DNA from: Patescibacteria group bacterium
GTDB lineage: Bacteria; Patescibacteriota; WWE3; UBA101185; UBA10185
Length of the DNA: 37,606 nucleotides
Reading direction: 5' to 3'
Assembly (NCBI GenBank): GCA_019428825.1
Contig: JAHYJU010000003.1
Coordinates: 1-37,606, forward strand
Position numbers and translations under genes: made by a program. Below are positions 1 to 8,305 of this stretch, piece by piece (the stretch's first letter is position 1; each line of letters opens with the position of its first letter). The notes below the pieces were generated by a model. The model searched no databases, was not told the DNA's origin, and was given only the letters and a program-made list of their open reading frames with translations.

Positions 1-2
1 AT

Positions 3-251
3 CGAGAAAAAGGCGAAAAATTAGTAAAGTATTTTGTCCAGAACAAATCCTTATCTAATTTTCCTGTTAATGCTGTTTGGGACTGTTTTGCTGGAAAATA
101 TTACGTGGATATTTCTATTTTGCACAGAGAAAAGTTCATTGGATTTTTAGAAGAGCATAGAGAGTCCTACAAGCACTCCAAGTTCAATTTGAAACTAGAA
201 TACTCACCAAGCGGCACAATCCTTGTCAGTTGGGTGAAAAAAAGGAGATAG
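3..251 (+). CDS. C-terminal fragment of an unknown protein
   Basis: The reading frame is open from the left edge and stops with TAG at 249-251, giving about 82 residues. The fragment is mixed polar and aromatic, with a WDCFAGKYYVDISI stretch followed by a basic helix-like segment (LHREKFIGFLEEHRES) and a strongly basic end (WVKKRR). I recognise no family. An intrinsic terminator follows 15 bases after the stop, which supports this being the true end of a plus-strand gene. The start lies outside the window. Confidence 0.6.
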   Translation, partial: REKGEKLVKYFVQNKSLSNFPVNAVWDCFAGKYYVDISILHREKFIGFLEEHRESYKHSKFNLKLEYSPSGTILVSWVKKRR

Positions 252-265
252 TATAGATTTATTCA

Positions 266-300
266 TCCCCCGTGTTATTTAAAAATGCGGGGGCTTTTTT
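266..300 (+). terminator. Intrinsic terminator after the left-edge gene
   Basis: CCCCCG at 267-272 pairs with CGGGGG at 288-293 around an AT-rich loop, followed by C and six or more T. It sits just after the TAG at 249-251. The T run also reaches the stop codon of the minus-strand small ORF at 300-458. Confidence 0.85.
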
Positions 301-458
301 TATAGAAAAAGATAAGGAAGAATTGAAGTTAAAATCAAGGCTGAAGTAGCAAGAATAATAATGATTTTAGTTATTGTGTCCTTCTTGAATATTTTTTTAA
401 CTTTCTTCTTGAACGCCTTCTTTTTATCTTTTTTAAATAAATCAGATATTTTTTTCAT
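300..458 (-). CDS. Small basic single-helix membrane protein overlapping the tyrS stop
   Basis: This is a 52-residue ORF whose ATG (458-456) overlaps the tyrS TGA (457-455) in an ATGA arrangement, the usual layout for translational coupling. Residues 2-28 are extremely lysine-rich (for example FKKDKKKAFKKKVKKIFKK), and residues 31-51 form one hydrophobic helix (IIIILATSALILTSILPYLF). The layout suggests a short cytoplasmic cationic tail on a C-terminal membrane anchor; the tail could touch RNA, ribosomes or membrane lipid, but that is inference. The family is unknown to me. The exact overlap and clear amphipathic layout make a chance ORF unlikely. Confidence 0.6.
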   Translation of the reverse strand: MKKISDLFKKDKKKAFKKKVKKIFKKDTITKIIIILATSALILTSILPYLFL

Positions 459-1666
459 TTATTTACCTCATAAAACTTTCTTTTACCAAACTTAACTATA
501 GTACCTTCTTTAAAATCCACAACCAGGAACGGGTCTGTAATTTTATTACCATCTATCTCTACCCCACCCTGTTCAATAATTCTTCTAATATTACTTAATG
601 AATTTTCCTCGTTATCAACTTTTTTCAAAAATTCAATTATCTGGAGAGTTCCGTTTACATCTGTTTTTGTAGTCGCTTCAGAAGTAATATCTTTATTCTG
701 CACAGTTTTTTCAAAAAATTCTTCTGCATTCTTAGCTTCTTTATCTCCTTTAATCATCTTAGTTATTTCGTAGGCCATAATCTTTTTATATTTCATTGGA
801 TTTTCTTCGGTTTTAATTTTTTCTTGAATTTCCCATATCTCTTCCAAAGGCATGTCGGTTAATAAACGAAGTCCTTTTAGAATAAGTTCATCGGGATAAG
901 ACATAGCTTTTCCATAAATATCCTCAGGGGAATCATTTAGGTTGATACCATTACCTTTGGTTTTACTCATAGTGATTGCATCAGGGGCTTCCATAAGCTC
1001 GTGCCCTCTCACAAATTTTTCTTTATTTATCATTACACGGGATAAACTTCTTCCCATCAACATGTTGAATATTTGGTCATTACCACCGATCTCCAAATCT
1101 ACTTCCATGGCAACGGAGTCATATCCTTGCATCAATGGATAAATAAACTCCTGTAATCCTATGGGAGTTAGTTCTTTTAATTTTCTCTGAAAAAGATCTC
1201 TTTCAAGCATTTGTTGAACAGTTGTTTTGGACATTAGGTCGATAATATCTTTAAGACTAAGTTTTGAAAGCCATTCTGAATTTCTTTTAAAATAAGCAGG
1301 GTTATCCCCTTCGAAATCAATTAGTTGGGATGCTTGTTTTTGCCAACCTTCCATGTTTTTCAAAATATCTTCTTCGGTCATAATTTTTCTATGCTTACCG
1401 TCACTTGGGTCGCCGGCGATAGCGGTAAAATCACCAACTAAAAATATTACCTCGTGACCTAGTTGTTGAAGTATTCTCAACGCTCTTATACCCATTGCGT
1501 GCCCGATGTGTAGGTAGGGTCCCGTAGGGTCGAATCCTGAATAAGCCTTAATCCTTTCCCCGGACATCAATTTTTCTTTTAAAGCTTCGGGTGAGGGGAT
1601 TATAGTCTCAACACCCCTTGTTAGGAATTTTTCTATTAGTTTTTCATCTTTTAGAACTTTTGGCAT
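455..1666 (-). CDS. tyrS: Tyrosyl-tRNA synthetase
   Basis: Class I aminoacyl-tRNA synthetase that activates tyrosine and charges tRNA-Tyr in the cytoplasm. With the start chosen here it has 403 residues, close to the usual 400-420. Near residue 53 it carries the HIGH motif (PYLHIGHAMG), and near 232 a KMSKS-type loop reading TMSKT, so the first Lys is Thr and the last Ser is Thr. The C-terminal ~60 residues look like an S4 RNA-binding domain (LSNIRRIIEQGGVEIDGNKI). A longer frame begins at a TTG at 1693, but the ATG at 1666 is preferred because a TATACT box (1680-1675) lies eight bases upstream and no Shine-Dalgarno site is seen for either start; the mRNA would be leaderless or nearly so. The small membrane protein at 300-458 overlaps its stop. 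Confidence 0.93.
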   Translation of the reverse strand: MPKVLKDEKLIEKFLTRGVETIIPSPEALKEKLMSGERIKAYSGFDPTGPYLHIGHAMGIRALRILQQLGHEVIFLVGDFTAIAGDPSDGKHRKIMTEEDILKNMEGWQKQASQLIDFEGDNPAYFKRNSEWLSKLSLKDIIDLMSKTTVQQMLERDLFQRKLKELTPIGLQEFIYPLMQGYDSVAMEVDLEIGGNDQIFNMLMGRSLSRVMINKEKFVRGHELMEAPDAITMSKTKGNGINLNDSPEDIYGKAMSYPDELILKGLRLLTDMPLEEIWEIQEKIKTEENPMKYKKIMAYEITKMIKGDKEAKNAEEFFEKTVQNKDITSEATTKTDVNGTLQIIEFLKKVDNEENSLSNIRRIIEQGGVEIDGNKITDPFLVVDFKEGTIVKFGKRKFYEVNK

Positions 1667-1674
1667 ATGTTGAA

Positions 1675-1680
1675 AGTATA
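1675..1680 (-). promoter_or_regulatory. -10 box of tyrS, near-leaderless start
   Basis: TATACT on the minus strand lies eight bases before the ATG at 1666. The expected -35 position falls beside the palindromic repeat at 1694-1743, and no clear -35 hexamer is visible. Confidence 0.5.
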
Positions 1681-1693
1681 TCATCTTTTTCAA

Positions 1694-1743
1694 GGGCTCA
1701 GCCTAGGGCTGAGCCTAGGGCTGAGCCCGGGGCTCAGCCCTGA
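1694..1743. repeat. GC-rich palindromic repeat cluster, copy 1
   Basis: Alternating GGGCTCAGCC and GGGCTGAGCC(C) units joined by CTAGG, able to fold into nested hairpins on either strand. The same core (GCT, then G or C, then AGC) recurs at 2445-2503 and 17632-17657, and related ACT-S-AGT cores occur beside ppdK. It sits directly upstream of the tyrS -10 box. Confidence 0.8.
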
Positions 1744-1749
1744 GAATAG

Positions 1750-1784
1750 AAAAACCCCCGGGGTCAATAAATGAAGCCGGGGGC
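1750..1784 (-). terminator. Intrinsic terminator for the 1799-2065 gene
   Basis: On the minus strand CCCCCGG (1783-1777) pairs with CCGGGGG (1761-1755), followed by TTTT and a further T-rich tract. It lies 15 bases after the stop of the gene at 1799-2065. Confidence 0.85.
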
Positions 1785-1798
1785 CAAAGTAATATTAA

Positions 1799-2065
1799 CT
1801 AACTAAAAGAAACTCTGTACTTGAAATCGTGTTTTCCTTTGCGACTTAATTCTTCCAATATGGTCATTTTGAAAAACTCTCCACTTTTGCGTGTTGAGTA
1901 GGAAAAATAGTAAGTTTTACCTATTTCTAGCTCCTTACCAACACTTACGCAGCCTTCTTTCAGTTCTGCTTTTGATTGTGCTTCAATCGAAATCGTTGCA
2001 GGAATTATTTTAATCGACTCTACATACTCTAATAAAATGGGAAAATTGTTACATCCCTTGCCCAT
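1799..2065 (-). CDS. Unknown small protein, 88 residues
   Basis: I do not recognise the family. The protein is mixed alpha/beta by composition, with no signal peptide or membrane helix. Residues 18-35 (IKIIPATISIEAQSKAEL) and 44-60 (ELEIGKTYYFSYSTRKS) look like strands of a small beta domain. An AGGAG Shine-Dalgarno site lies seven bases before the ATG, so this gene is not leaderless. It follows the 89-residue gene at 2099-2368 by 33 bases on the same strand, and both probably form one operon that ends at the terminator at 1750-1784. The pair sits between tyrS and a penicillin-binding protein, which gives no clear clue to role. Confidence 0.65.
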   Translation of the reverse strand: MGKGCNNFPILLEYVESIKIIPATISIEAQSKAELKEGCVSVGKELEIGKTYYFSYSTRKSGEFFKMTILEELSRKGKHDFKYRVSFS

Positions 2066-2098
2066 CTGTTCTCCTTTTTCTCTATTTTTATAAGTTTT

Positions 2099-2368
2099 TT
2101 ATTTTACTATCTTTTCTTTCACCGTAAATTCGACATCTACGTGGTGGTTTACTTGCTTTCCACAATCTTGAGTCAAATAGCGCCAGATAATTCTTCGCGT
2201 CTCTCTAATAATTTCGCAAGGTCCCTTTAGTGTAAAAGGCCCTTTGAAATATAATGATGCTCTGCCCGGTTCCAAAGATGTTATGCGTTTCGTAATCTTC
2301 ATTTCAACATCTTCTTGCCTTTTTCCATTAGAATCAACTAGCGTTACGGAAAAAGTTTTATTAGCCAT
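2099..2368 (-). CDS. Unknown small protein, 89 residues
   Basis: The family is not recognised. It begins with a likely beta-rich segment (TFSVTLVDSNGKRQEDVEMK) and ends with another (VNHHVDVEFTVKEKIV), with two cysteines in the centre and C-terminal third (GPCEII and TQDCGK). There is no signal peptide or transmembrane segment. A GGAG site lies shortly upstream of the ATG. A TTGACT at 2408-2403 could be a -35 element, but the matching -10 (GAGTAT, spacing 17) is poor. It is the first gene of a two-gene unit with 1799-2065, divergent from the penicillin-binding protein. Function cannot be inferred from the sequence. Confidence 0.62.
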   Translation of the reverse strand: MANKTFSVTLVDSNGKRQEDVEMKITKRITSLEPGRASLYFKGPFTLKGPCEIIRETRRIIWRYLTQDCGKQVNHHVDVEFTVKEKIVK

Positions 2369-2444
2369 ATTACTCTCCTATACTCTATTAGTGAATTTGT
2401 CTAGTCAATATACTATAAGGTTCGAGGGAAATCAAATGATAAGA

Positions 2445-2503
2445 GGGCTCAGCCTAGGGCTGAGCCTAGGGCCCGGCCTAGGGCCCGGCCTAGGGCCGGG
2501 CCC
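2445..2503. repeat. GC-rich palindromic repeat cluster, copy 2
   Basis: Starts with the same GGGCTCAGCC-TAGGGCTGAGCC arrangement as the cluster at 1694-1743, then changes to repeated CTAGGGCCCGGC units. The two clusters flank the two-gene unit at 1799-2368. It ends 12 bases before the -10 box of the penicillin-binding protein gene, occupying the place of a -35 region. Confidence 0.8.
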
Positions 2504-2515
2504 TGCAATATCTGA

Positions 2516-2521
2516 TATAAT
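2516..2521 (+). promoter_or_regulatory. -10 box of the PBP gene, leaderless
   Basis: A perfect TATAAT ends six bases before the ATG at 2528. Transcription starting about seven bases after the box would begin at the start codon itself. No Shine-Dalgarno site is present. Confidence 0.7.
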
Positions 2522-2527
2522 AAGTCG

Positions 2528-5272
2528 ATGAAAAAAACGCGTGCGCCAAAATACAAATCAATGCAAAAATTAAAGGGTAAGAATAAATTTTTTAGTCGTG
2601 TTTTGAAAATAATAAAAGCTGTTTTTGGTTTTATTTTAAAGGTAATTCAGAAAATATTCGGAATGTTTGATCTTTCACAAAAAAACAAAGGCCTTACAAC
2701 GACACAGAGAAAAAAGAAGCTTTACACCATGTCTTATATAGCATCAATATTCCTCGGGGTGATAGTAGCAGGAATGTTTTTTGTAATTTTCATTTTTGCA
2801 TTTTTTTCAAGAGACCTTCCAAATCCTAATCAGCTTTTGGAAAGGACATTCGAACTTTCCACCCGTTTTTACGATAGAAACGACGTTCTCCTATATGAAG
2901 TTTATGGAGATAAAAATAGAACCCTAGTTCAACTTGCTGATGTTTCCCCCAACGTGGCACACGCAACCCTATCAGTTGAAGATTCGGAATTTTATTTACA
3001 TAAAGGTTATTCACTAAGAGGAATCGTAAGAGCCTTGAGAAACACAATTTTTGGCGGGGATCTGCAGGGTGGTTCTACCATAACTCAGCAAGCCATAAAG
3101 AATACTCTTTTAACCCAGGAAAGAACTGTTGTAAGAAAAATTAAAGAATTAATCCTCTCCTTACAGCTAGAGAATAGATACTCAAAAGATGAGATTTTGC
3201 AAATGTATCTTAATGAAAGTCCTTACGGAGGTATGAATTATGGAATTTATAGTGCCGCTAAAGCTTATTTTAATAAAGACCCAAAGGATTTGAGTTTGTC
3301 TGAGTCCGCTTATCTTGCGGGTCTAACTCAGAGTCCTTCCTATTATTCGCAGTTTGGGTCCAATCCGGAAGCTGGGATAGAAAGAAGAAACTATGTTTTG
3401 TATCTTATGAGAGAGCGTGGTTGGGTTGCTGCGGATGGTAAGAGATATTACATATCGGACGAAGAACACGAGCAGGCCAAAAATGAAGTATTGAAATTTG
3501 ATACTGCAAAAATTCCGCTAGAAGCACCCCATTTTACTTACTATGTTAAACAATATTTGGTTGAGATTCTTGGTCAGGAAGCTGTGGAGATGGGTGGTCT
3601 AAAAGTTAAAACTACCTTAGACCTTGAAACTCAAAAACTAGCTCAAAAAATCGTTGAAGAGGAAATTGATGATTCAAGTAATTTAAATATTCATAACGCC
3701 AGTATAGTTGTTATAGATCCTAAAGAGGGTGGTATTTTAGCAATGGTTGGTTCCAGAGGTTACAACCTAGACCCCTACCCCGAGGGTTGTGTGTCGGGAG
3801 CTACGGGAGAAGGAAGTTGTTTGTTCGATCCATATGTTAATGTAGCTTTAGCAAAAAGACAGCCTGGGTCAGCAATAAAGCCCATTACTTACGCCACCAT
3901 GCTTTCACAAGGTTACACCGTGGCTTATCCTTTTGTTGATGTCCCTACAAATTTTGAGGGTTCTGCCCCGAACAAACCATATCAACCTACAAACTACGAT
4001 GGTTCTTACCGAGGTGTAATGCCGCTAAGAAAATCTCTTGGAAACTCAATAAATGTAACAGCTGTTAAAGCCCTAAAGATTGTGGGCATAGATAACATGA
4101 TAGACCAGGCAGAAAAAATGGGCATAACGACATTTACTGATAGAGACCGCTATGGTTTAGCCCTAACTTTGGGTGGTGGTGAAACAAAGTTATTAGAACT
4201 CACAGGAGCTTTTTCTGTATTTGCTGCAAAGGGAATATATAGAGAGCCAAATCCAATAATTGAAGTTACCGATCAGAGAGGAAGAGTTGTTTACAAACCT
4301 TCAATGGCAGAAAAAAGAGCTTTAAGTGAGGAAGTAGCCTTTTTGATATCTGATATTTTATCCGACGACGGCGCCAGGTCCGATGTTTTTGGTGCCGGCT
4401 CCTTACTTAATGTACCCGGAAGACAGGTAGCAGTAAAAACAGGAACTACCGATGATAAAAGAGATAACTATGCTATCGGTTTCACTCCATCTGTGGTCGC
4501 AGGAGTATGGGTTGGTAATAGTAATAATGACAGAATGAATCCTTATGTGGCTTCAGGTATCTCAGGCGCTACACCGATATATAGAAGATTTATGATGGAA
4601 TATCTCGAAGGAAAGGAAGTTGAGAGATTTGAAAATCCCCCTACCGTTGAAAAAATGGAAGTTGATAGATTAACCGGTGGTCTTCCTTATAAAGATTTTG
4701 ATAGGAGAACCGAATGGTTCGCAAAAAATACCCAGCCGACTGCAGTTAGTGATTGGTATCAAAGAATAAGAATTTGCAAAATAGATGGAAGAATTGCTAA
4801 TGAGTCTTGTATTGAAGCCGATCAGTCTAAGGAAGCTGATTTTATTCGCATAAGAGCGGAGTTCAATGAATGGCAGAGTTCAGTTGATTCTTGGGTAAAG
4901 GGTGCTTATAAAGATGATGAAAAATATTTTCCTCCAGAAATGGTTTCAAGACTGGAATTTGATGAGGACGGTAAGGTTTCAAATAAGGATGATGTTTATG
5001 CTCAAATAGTAGGCTATAAAAATGGTGATTCAGTGAACTTGAATTTTAGATTGAATGTTGAAGTTTCAAGTTATAGAGATATCGAAAGAGTTACTTTCTA
5101 CATGGACGAAGAAAAGGTGTCTGAGGATAAAAACTCTCCTTATGGTTATACTTTCAGTTTAAGCGCGGATAAGATAGGTGAGCATACTTTTAAGGTTATT
5201 GCTACCGATGAAAAAGATAATAAAGGGAGCGATGAGATAAAGCTAAATGTTCGGGGTTATGCTGTCGACTAA
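2528..5272 (+). CDS. Class A penicillin-binding protein (PBP1A-type)
   Basis: Bifunctional peptidoglycan synthase of 914 residues, anchored in the cytoplasmic membrane. A basic cytoplasmic tail (1-65) precedes one membrane helix (about 67-93). The GT51 glycosyltransferase domain (about 105-290) has the catalytic EDSEFYLHKG motif with Glu151 and GGSTITQQ at 181-188. The transpeptidase domain has Ser448 in GSAIKP (SxxK), SIN at 507-509 and KTGT at 637-640, so both active sites look intact. Residues from about 820 to 910 resemble a bacterial Ig-like beta domain (RVTFYMDEEKV ... HTFKVIATDEKDN) after a linker with two cysteines (RICKIDG, NESCIE). It lies 78 bases before pheS. The TATAAT six bases before the ATG, with no ribosome site, points to leaderless translation. 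It polymerises and cross-links glycan strands; substrate details are not visible. Confidence 0.95.
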   Translation: MKKTRAPKYKSMQKLKGKNKFFSRVLKIIKAVFGFILKVIQKIFGMFDLSQKNKGLTTTQRKKKLYTMSYIASIFLGVIVAGMFFVIFIFAFFSRDLPNPNQLLERTFELSTRFYDRNDVLLYEVYGDKNRTLVQLADVSPNVAHATLSVEDSEFYLHKGYSLRGIVRALRNTIFGGDLQGGSTITQQAIKNTLLTQERTVVRKIKELILSLQLENRYSKDEILQMYLNESPYGGMNYGIYSAAKAYFNKDPKDLSLSESAYLAGLTQSPSYYSQFGSNPEAGIERRNYVLYLMRERGWVAADGKRYYISDEEHEQAKNEVLKFDTAKIPLEAPHFTYYVKQYLVEILGQEAVEMGGLKVKTTLDLETQKLAQKIVEEEIDDSSNLNIHNASIVVIDPKEGGILAMVGSRGYNLDPYPEGCVSGATGEGSCLFDPYVNVALAKRQPGSAIKPITYATMLSQGYTVAYPFVDVPTNFEGSAPNKPYQPTNYDGSYRGVMPLRKSLGNSINVTAVKALKIVGIDNMIDQAEKMGITTFTDRDRYGLALTLGGGETKLLELTGAFSVFAAKGIYREPNPIIEVTDQRGRVVYKPSMAEKRALSEEVAFLISDILSDDGARSDVFGAGSLLNVPGRQVAVKTGTTDDKRDNYAIGFTPSVVAGVWVGNSNNDRMNPYVASGISGATPIYRRFMMEYLEGKEVERFENPPTVEKMEVDRLTGGLPYKDFDRRTEWFAKNTQPTAVSDWYQRIRICKIDGRIANESCIEADQSKEADFIRIRAEFNEWQSSVDSWVKGAYKDDEKYFPPEMVSRLEFDEDGKVSNKDDVYAQIVGYKNGDSVNLNFRLNVEVSSYRDIERVTFYMDEEKVSEDKNSPYGYTFSLSADKIGEHTFKVIATDEKDNKGSDEIKLNVRGYAVD

Positions 5273-5310
5273 AATGATTCTGAATGAATGTTTATCTCAG
5301 CTTTTCGTTA

Positions 5311-5339
5311 TTGGCACTTATCCTTGTAACTGATATATT
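5311..5339 (+). promoter_or_regulatory. Promoter of pheST
   Basis: TTGGCA (5311-5316), 17-base spacer, TATATT (5334-5339). The ATG of pheS is 11 bases after the -10 box, so the leader would be only about four or five bases. No Shine-Dalgarno site is seen. Confidence 0.65.
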
Positions 5340-5350
5340 TACATTATTCT

Positions 5351-6388
5351 ATGGACAATCCCAATGATATTGAGAATATAAAAAAATATTTGTCCGAAAA
5401 ACTTGAAACTGTTTCAAGTGTTGATGATATTTCAAAAATTAGAAACGAGTTCTTAGGGAAAAAAGGGTTTATCGGTAAAATGCTTTCCGATATGAGAAAT
5501 ATTTCTTCAGACCAAAGAAAGGATTACGGTGCAAAATTAAACTTATTGAAAATAGAGGTTGAAAACATGATAGATGAATACTCCGGGAAATTTGAAAACG
5601 ACAAAGATTCAATCTATACCGAACTTTATAAATCGTTGCCCGGGCGTAAGCCTGAAATTGGTCATATAAATATAATTACCCAAGCAATTTCTGAAATAAC
5701 CAAAGTATTTGCCCCACTGGGTTTTAACAGAGTTAGATACCCTGAAATTGATAGAGAATATTATGTTTTTGAAGCTCTTAATATGCCTGAAACTCACCCC
5801 GCAAGGGATGAGTGGGAAACTTTCTTTGTAGATAGTCCTAATGACGAAAAACTTGGAAGACTTGTTATTACGCCCCATACCTCAAGTGGTCAGGTTAGAG
5901 AAATGCTAAAAGGAGAATTACCTATAAGAATGTTAAATATCTCAAGATGCGGAAGAAGACAAATAGATGTTAGCCACGTTCCCAGTTTTTATCAATTTGA
6001 GGGTTTGGTTATTGATGAAAATATAAGCACAACCCATCTTATTGGAGTTTTGGACTATTTTGCAAAAAATTTCTTTGGGGCTGATAGAGAAACCAGGTTG
6101 CGACCTTATCACTTTAGATTCACAGAGCCCAGCTTTGAGGTTGATATTAACTGTGGAATATGTCATGGCAAGGGTTGTAAACTTTGTAAAGGTGGTTGGC
6201 TTGAACTTGGAGGTGCCGGAATGGTTCATCCTAATGTTTTAAAAGCCGGTGGTGTTGACACTGAAAAGTATTCGGGTTTTGCATTTGGTTGGGGAGTTGA
6301 AAGAACTTATATGATGAAATCAGGAACAAAAATTGATGATATAAGAAACCTTTTTTCAAATGATTTAAGATTTTTGGAGCAATTTTAA
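5351..6388 (+). CDS. pheS: Phenylalanyl-tRNA synthetase, alpha subunit
   Basis: Catalytic subunit of the (alpha-beta)2 class II enzyme that charges tRNA-Phe. It has 345 residues, normal length. The N-terminal ~85 residues form the expected tRNA-binding coiled coil. Motif 2 includes HTSSGQVR (176-183), and motif 3 is GFAFGWGVER (309-318). A four-cysteine knuckle at 268, 271, 276 and 279 (CGICHGKGCKLC) precedes GMVHPNV; this is a possible metal site of the kind found in some bacterial PheS proteins. pheT follows after a single base, so the subunits are made from one message. The promoter is at 5311-5339. Confidence 0.96.
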   Translation: MDNPNDIENIKKYLSEKLETVSSVDDISKIRNEFLGKKGFIGKMLSDMRNISSDQRKDYGAKLNLLKIEVENMIDEYSGKFENDKDSIYTELYKSLPGRKPEIGHINIITQAISEITKVFAPLGFNRVRYPEIDREYYVFEALNMPETHPARDEWETFFVDSPNDEKLGRLVITPHTSSGQVREMLKGELPIRMLNISRCGRRQIDVSHVPSFYQFEGLVIDENISTTHLIGVLDYFAKNFFGADRETRLRPYHFRFTEPSFEVDINCGICHGKGCKLCKGGWLELGGAGMVHPNVLKAGGVDTEKYSGFAFGWGVERTYMMKSGTKIDDIRNLFSNDLRFLEQF

Positions 6389-6389
6389 T

Positions 6390-8294
6390 ATGAACATATC
6401 TATACCCTACTCTTGGATAAAAGATTATATAAAAACAGACGCTAAAGCAGAAGATATAGCTAGAATATTATCTTTGCATTCTTTTAGTGTGGATAAAATA
6501 ATTAAAGCCGGGGGCGATGAAATTTTTGAAATAGAAGTTACCCCGAATCGCGGAGATGCCTTATCTGTTTTGGGGATAGCAAGGGAACTAAAAGTACTTT
6601 TACCAAGACAGGGATTTAAATGTGAGTGGTTAAAAAAAGAATATGAAGAGCCTAAGAATTTGGACGTGCAGGATAATATTGAAGTTGTGATTAAAGATAA
6701 AACATTGGTGCCGAGATTTAGTGCGGTAATAATGGATAATGTAAAATTTGTCGAATCTCCGAAACTAATCAGAGAGCGTCTTGAAAATGTCGGTATTAGA
6801 CCTTTGGGCAATGTTATTGATGTTACTAACTATATGATGATAGACAAAGGCCAACCCATGCATGTTTTTGATTACGAAAAAATATTGGGTTCAAAGATGA
6901 TAGTAAGGGAGTCAACAGAAGGTGAGGTTATTTCAACTTTGGACGGTATAGATAGAAAACTTCCTTCGGGGGTTATTGTTATTGAAGATGAGGACGGACG
7001 TTTAATAGACTTGTGCGGAATCATGGGTGCAAAAAACAGCGAAGTTGATGAAAATACAAAGAAGATTCTTTTATTTGTTCAGGTTTACGACCCGGTTAAG
7101 ATAAGAAAAGCTTCTATGAGTTTAGGTCACAGGACCGATGCTGCTTTGAGATTTGAAAAAGGGATTGATTACGAAGGCGTTATCCCCGCACTTTGGGAAT
7201 CAGTTGAAATGATAAGTAAGCTTTCAGGTGCAAAATTATCATCGGGTCTTATTGATATTGTAAATTATGAAAGGGATCCCAAAGAAATACATATTGATTT
7301 TCAGAAGATAAATAAATTAGCCGGTATTGAGATAGAAAATCAAAAAGTTTCTTCAATTCTCTCTGACTTGGGTTTTGAAAAAGTTGGTGATGGCAACGTA
7401 ATGGTACCTTCATGGAGATATGAGGATATAAACATTATTGAGGATTTAGCTGAAGAAGTAATTAGGATTTACGGTTATTACAACTTACCTGCAAAACTTC
7501 CTTCGGGGGAAATTCCCGTGAGGGAAATTGATAAAACTTTTTATTGGGAAAAGGTTGTCAGGTATTTTCTTAAATACGTGGGATTTTTTGAATGTTATAC
7601 ATATTCCGCTACAGATAAAGAAAATGTAGATGAAAATGCATTGAATTTATCTAATCCTCTTAATGAAGATATGACCCATTTAAAAACTTCCCTACTCCCC
7701 CAGCTTTTGGATGTGGTTAATAAAAATCAGGGTTACTCCGAGAAAATAAAAATCTTTGAAATAGGGAGCGTCTATCTTTTAAGTGGGTTGAATAGTGAGG
7801 ATAAAATACCAGATCAACCACTGAGGCTCGGAATAGTAACAAAAGGTATAGATTACAATGAGTTAAAGGGAATTTTGAAGGGTATGTTTGATACTTTGGG
7901 AATTAAATATGGCTTAGAGGAGAGTTTAGGCATCAAATACGAGATAAAAGAGTATGGCGGGGAAAGACTTGGTGTTGAGTTTAATTTTGACGATTTAGTT
8001 CAAAAGGCCACTAAAGTAAGAGCTTACAAACCTCTGACCAGCTTTAACTCAATAAAGGAAGACCTTACTTTTGAGATTCCTCAGGGAGTTCTATATCCTC
8101 AAATTGAGAAGATTATTCTGGAAACTGATAAAAGAATTTTCAAACTTGAATTTAAGGATATATATAAAAATTACCTTACATTCTCTATTGAATATTTGGA
8201 TGATGAGAAGCAAATTTCTTCTGAAGATACCCAGGAGATTAGAAAAAAGATATTTAAAAATTTAGAAAAGCTCGGGGTTAAACTTAAAATTTAA
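6390..8294 (+). CDS. pheT: Phenylalanyl-tRNA synthetase, beta subunit (short form)
   Basis: Partner of PheS; it contributes the structural core, the editing site and tRNA contacts. It has 634 residues, about 160 fewer than the roughly 795 of E. coli. The B1 start (IPYSWIKDYI) runs straight into EIEVTPNRGDALSVLG, so the OB-fold (EMAP-II-like) tRNA-binding insertion near residues 40-150 of the long form is absent. A B3/B4 editing region (about 115-265, PRFSAVIMDN ... GQPMHVFDYE), a B5 domain (about 290-370), a synthetase-like core and a FDX-ACB anticodon domain (about 550-634) remain. It starts one base after the pheS stop, and an M16 peptidase begins 11 bases after its end and may be co-transcribed. 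Short PheT forms exist in other streamlined lineages. Confidence 0.93.
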   Translation: MNISIPYSWIKDYIKTDAKAEDIARILSLHSFSVDKIIKAGGDEIFEIEVTPNRGDALSVLGIARELKVLLPRQGFKCEWLKKEYEEPKNLDVQDNIEVVIKDKTLVPRFSAVIMDNVKFVESPKLIRERLENVGIRPLGNVIDVTNYMMIDKGQPMHVFDYEKILGSKMIVRESTEGEVISTLDGIDRKLPSGVIVIEDEDGRLIDLCGIMGAKNSEVDENTKKILLFVQVYDPVKIRKASMSLGHRTDAALRFEKGIDYEGVIPALWESVEMISKLSGAKLSSGLIDIVNYERDPKEIHIDFQKINKLAGIEIENQKVSSILSDLGFEKVGDGNVMVPSWRYEDINIIEDLAEEVIRIYGYYNLPAKLPSGEIPVREIDKTFYWEKVVRYFLKYVGFFECYTYSATDKENVDENALNLSNPLNEDMTHLKTSLLPQLLDVVNKNQGYSEKIKIFEIGSVYLLSGLNSEDKIPDQPLRLGIVTKGIDYNELKGILKGMFDTLGIKYGLEESLGIKYEIKEYGGERLGVEFNFDDLVQKATKVRAYKPLTSFNSIKEDLTFEIPQGVLYPQIEKIILETDKRIFKLEFKDIYKNYLTFSIEYLDDEKQISSEDTQEIRKKIFKNLEKLGVKLKI

Positions 8295-8305
8295 TCTATT
8301 TTCAT

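Noticed and set aside
2244-2531. Plus-strand ORF across the palindromic repeat
   Set aside because: Its C-terminal repeats of Leu-Gly-Pro come from translating the GC-rich palindromes, and it is antisense to the 2099-2368 gene, which has its own ribosome site.
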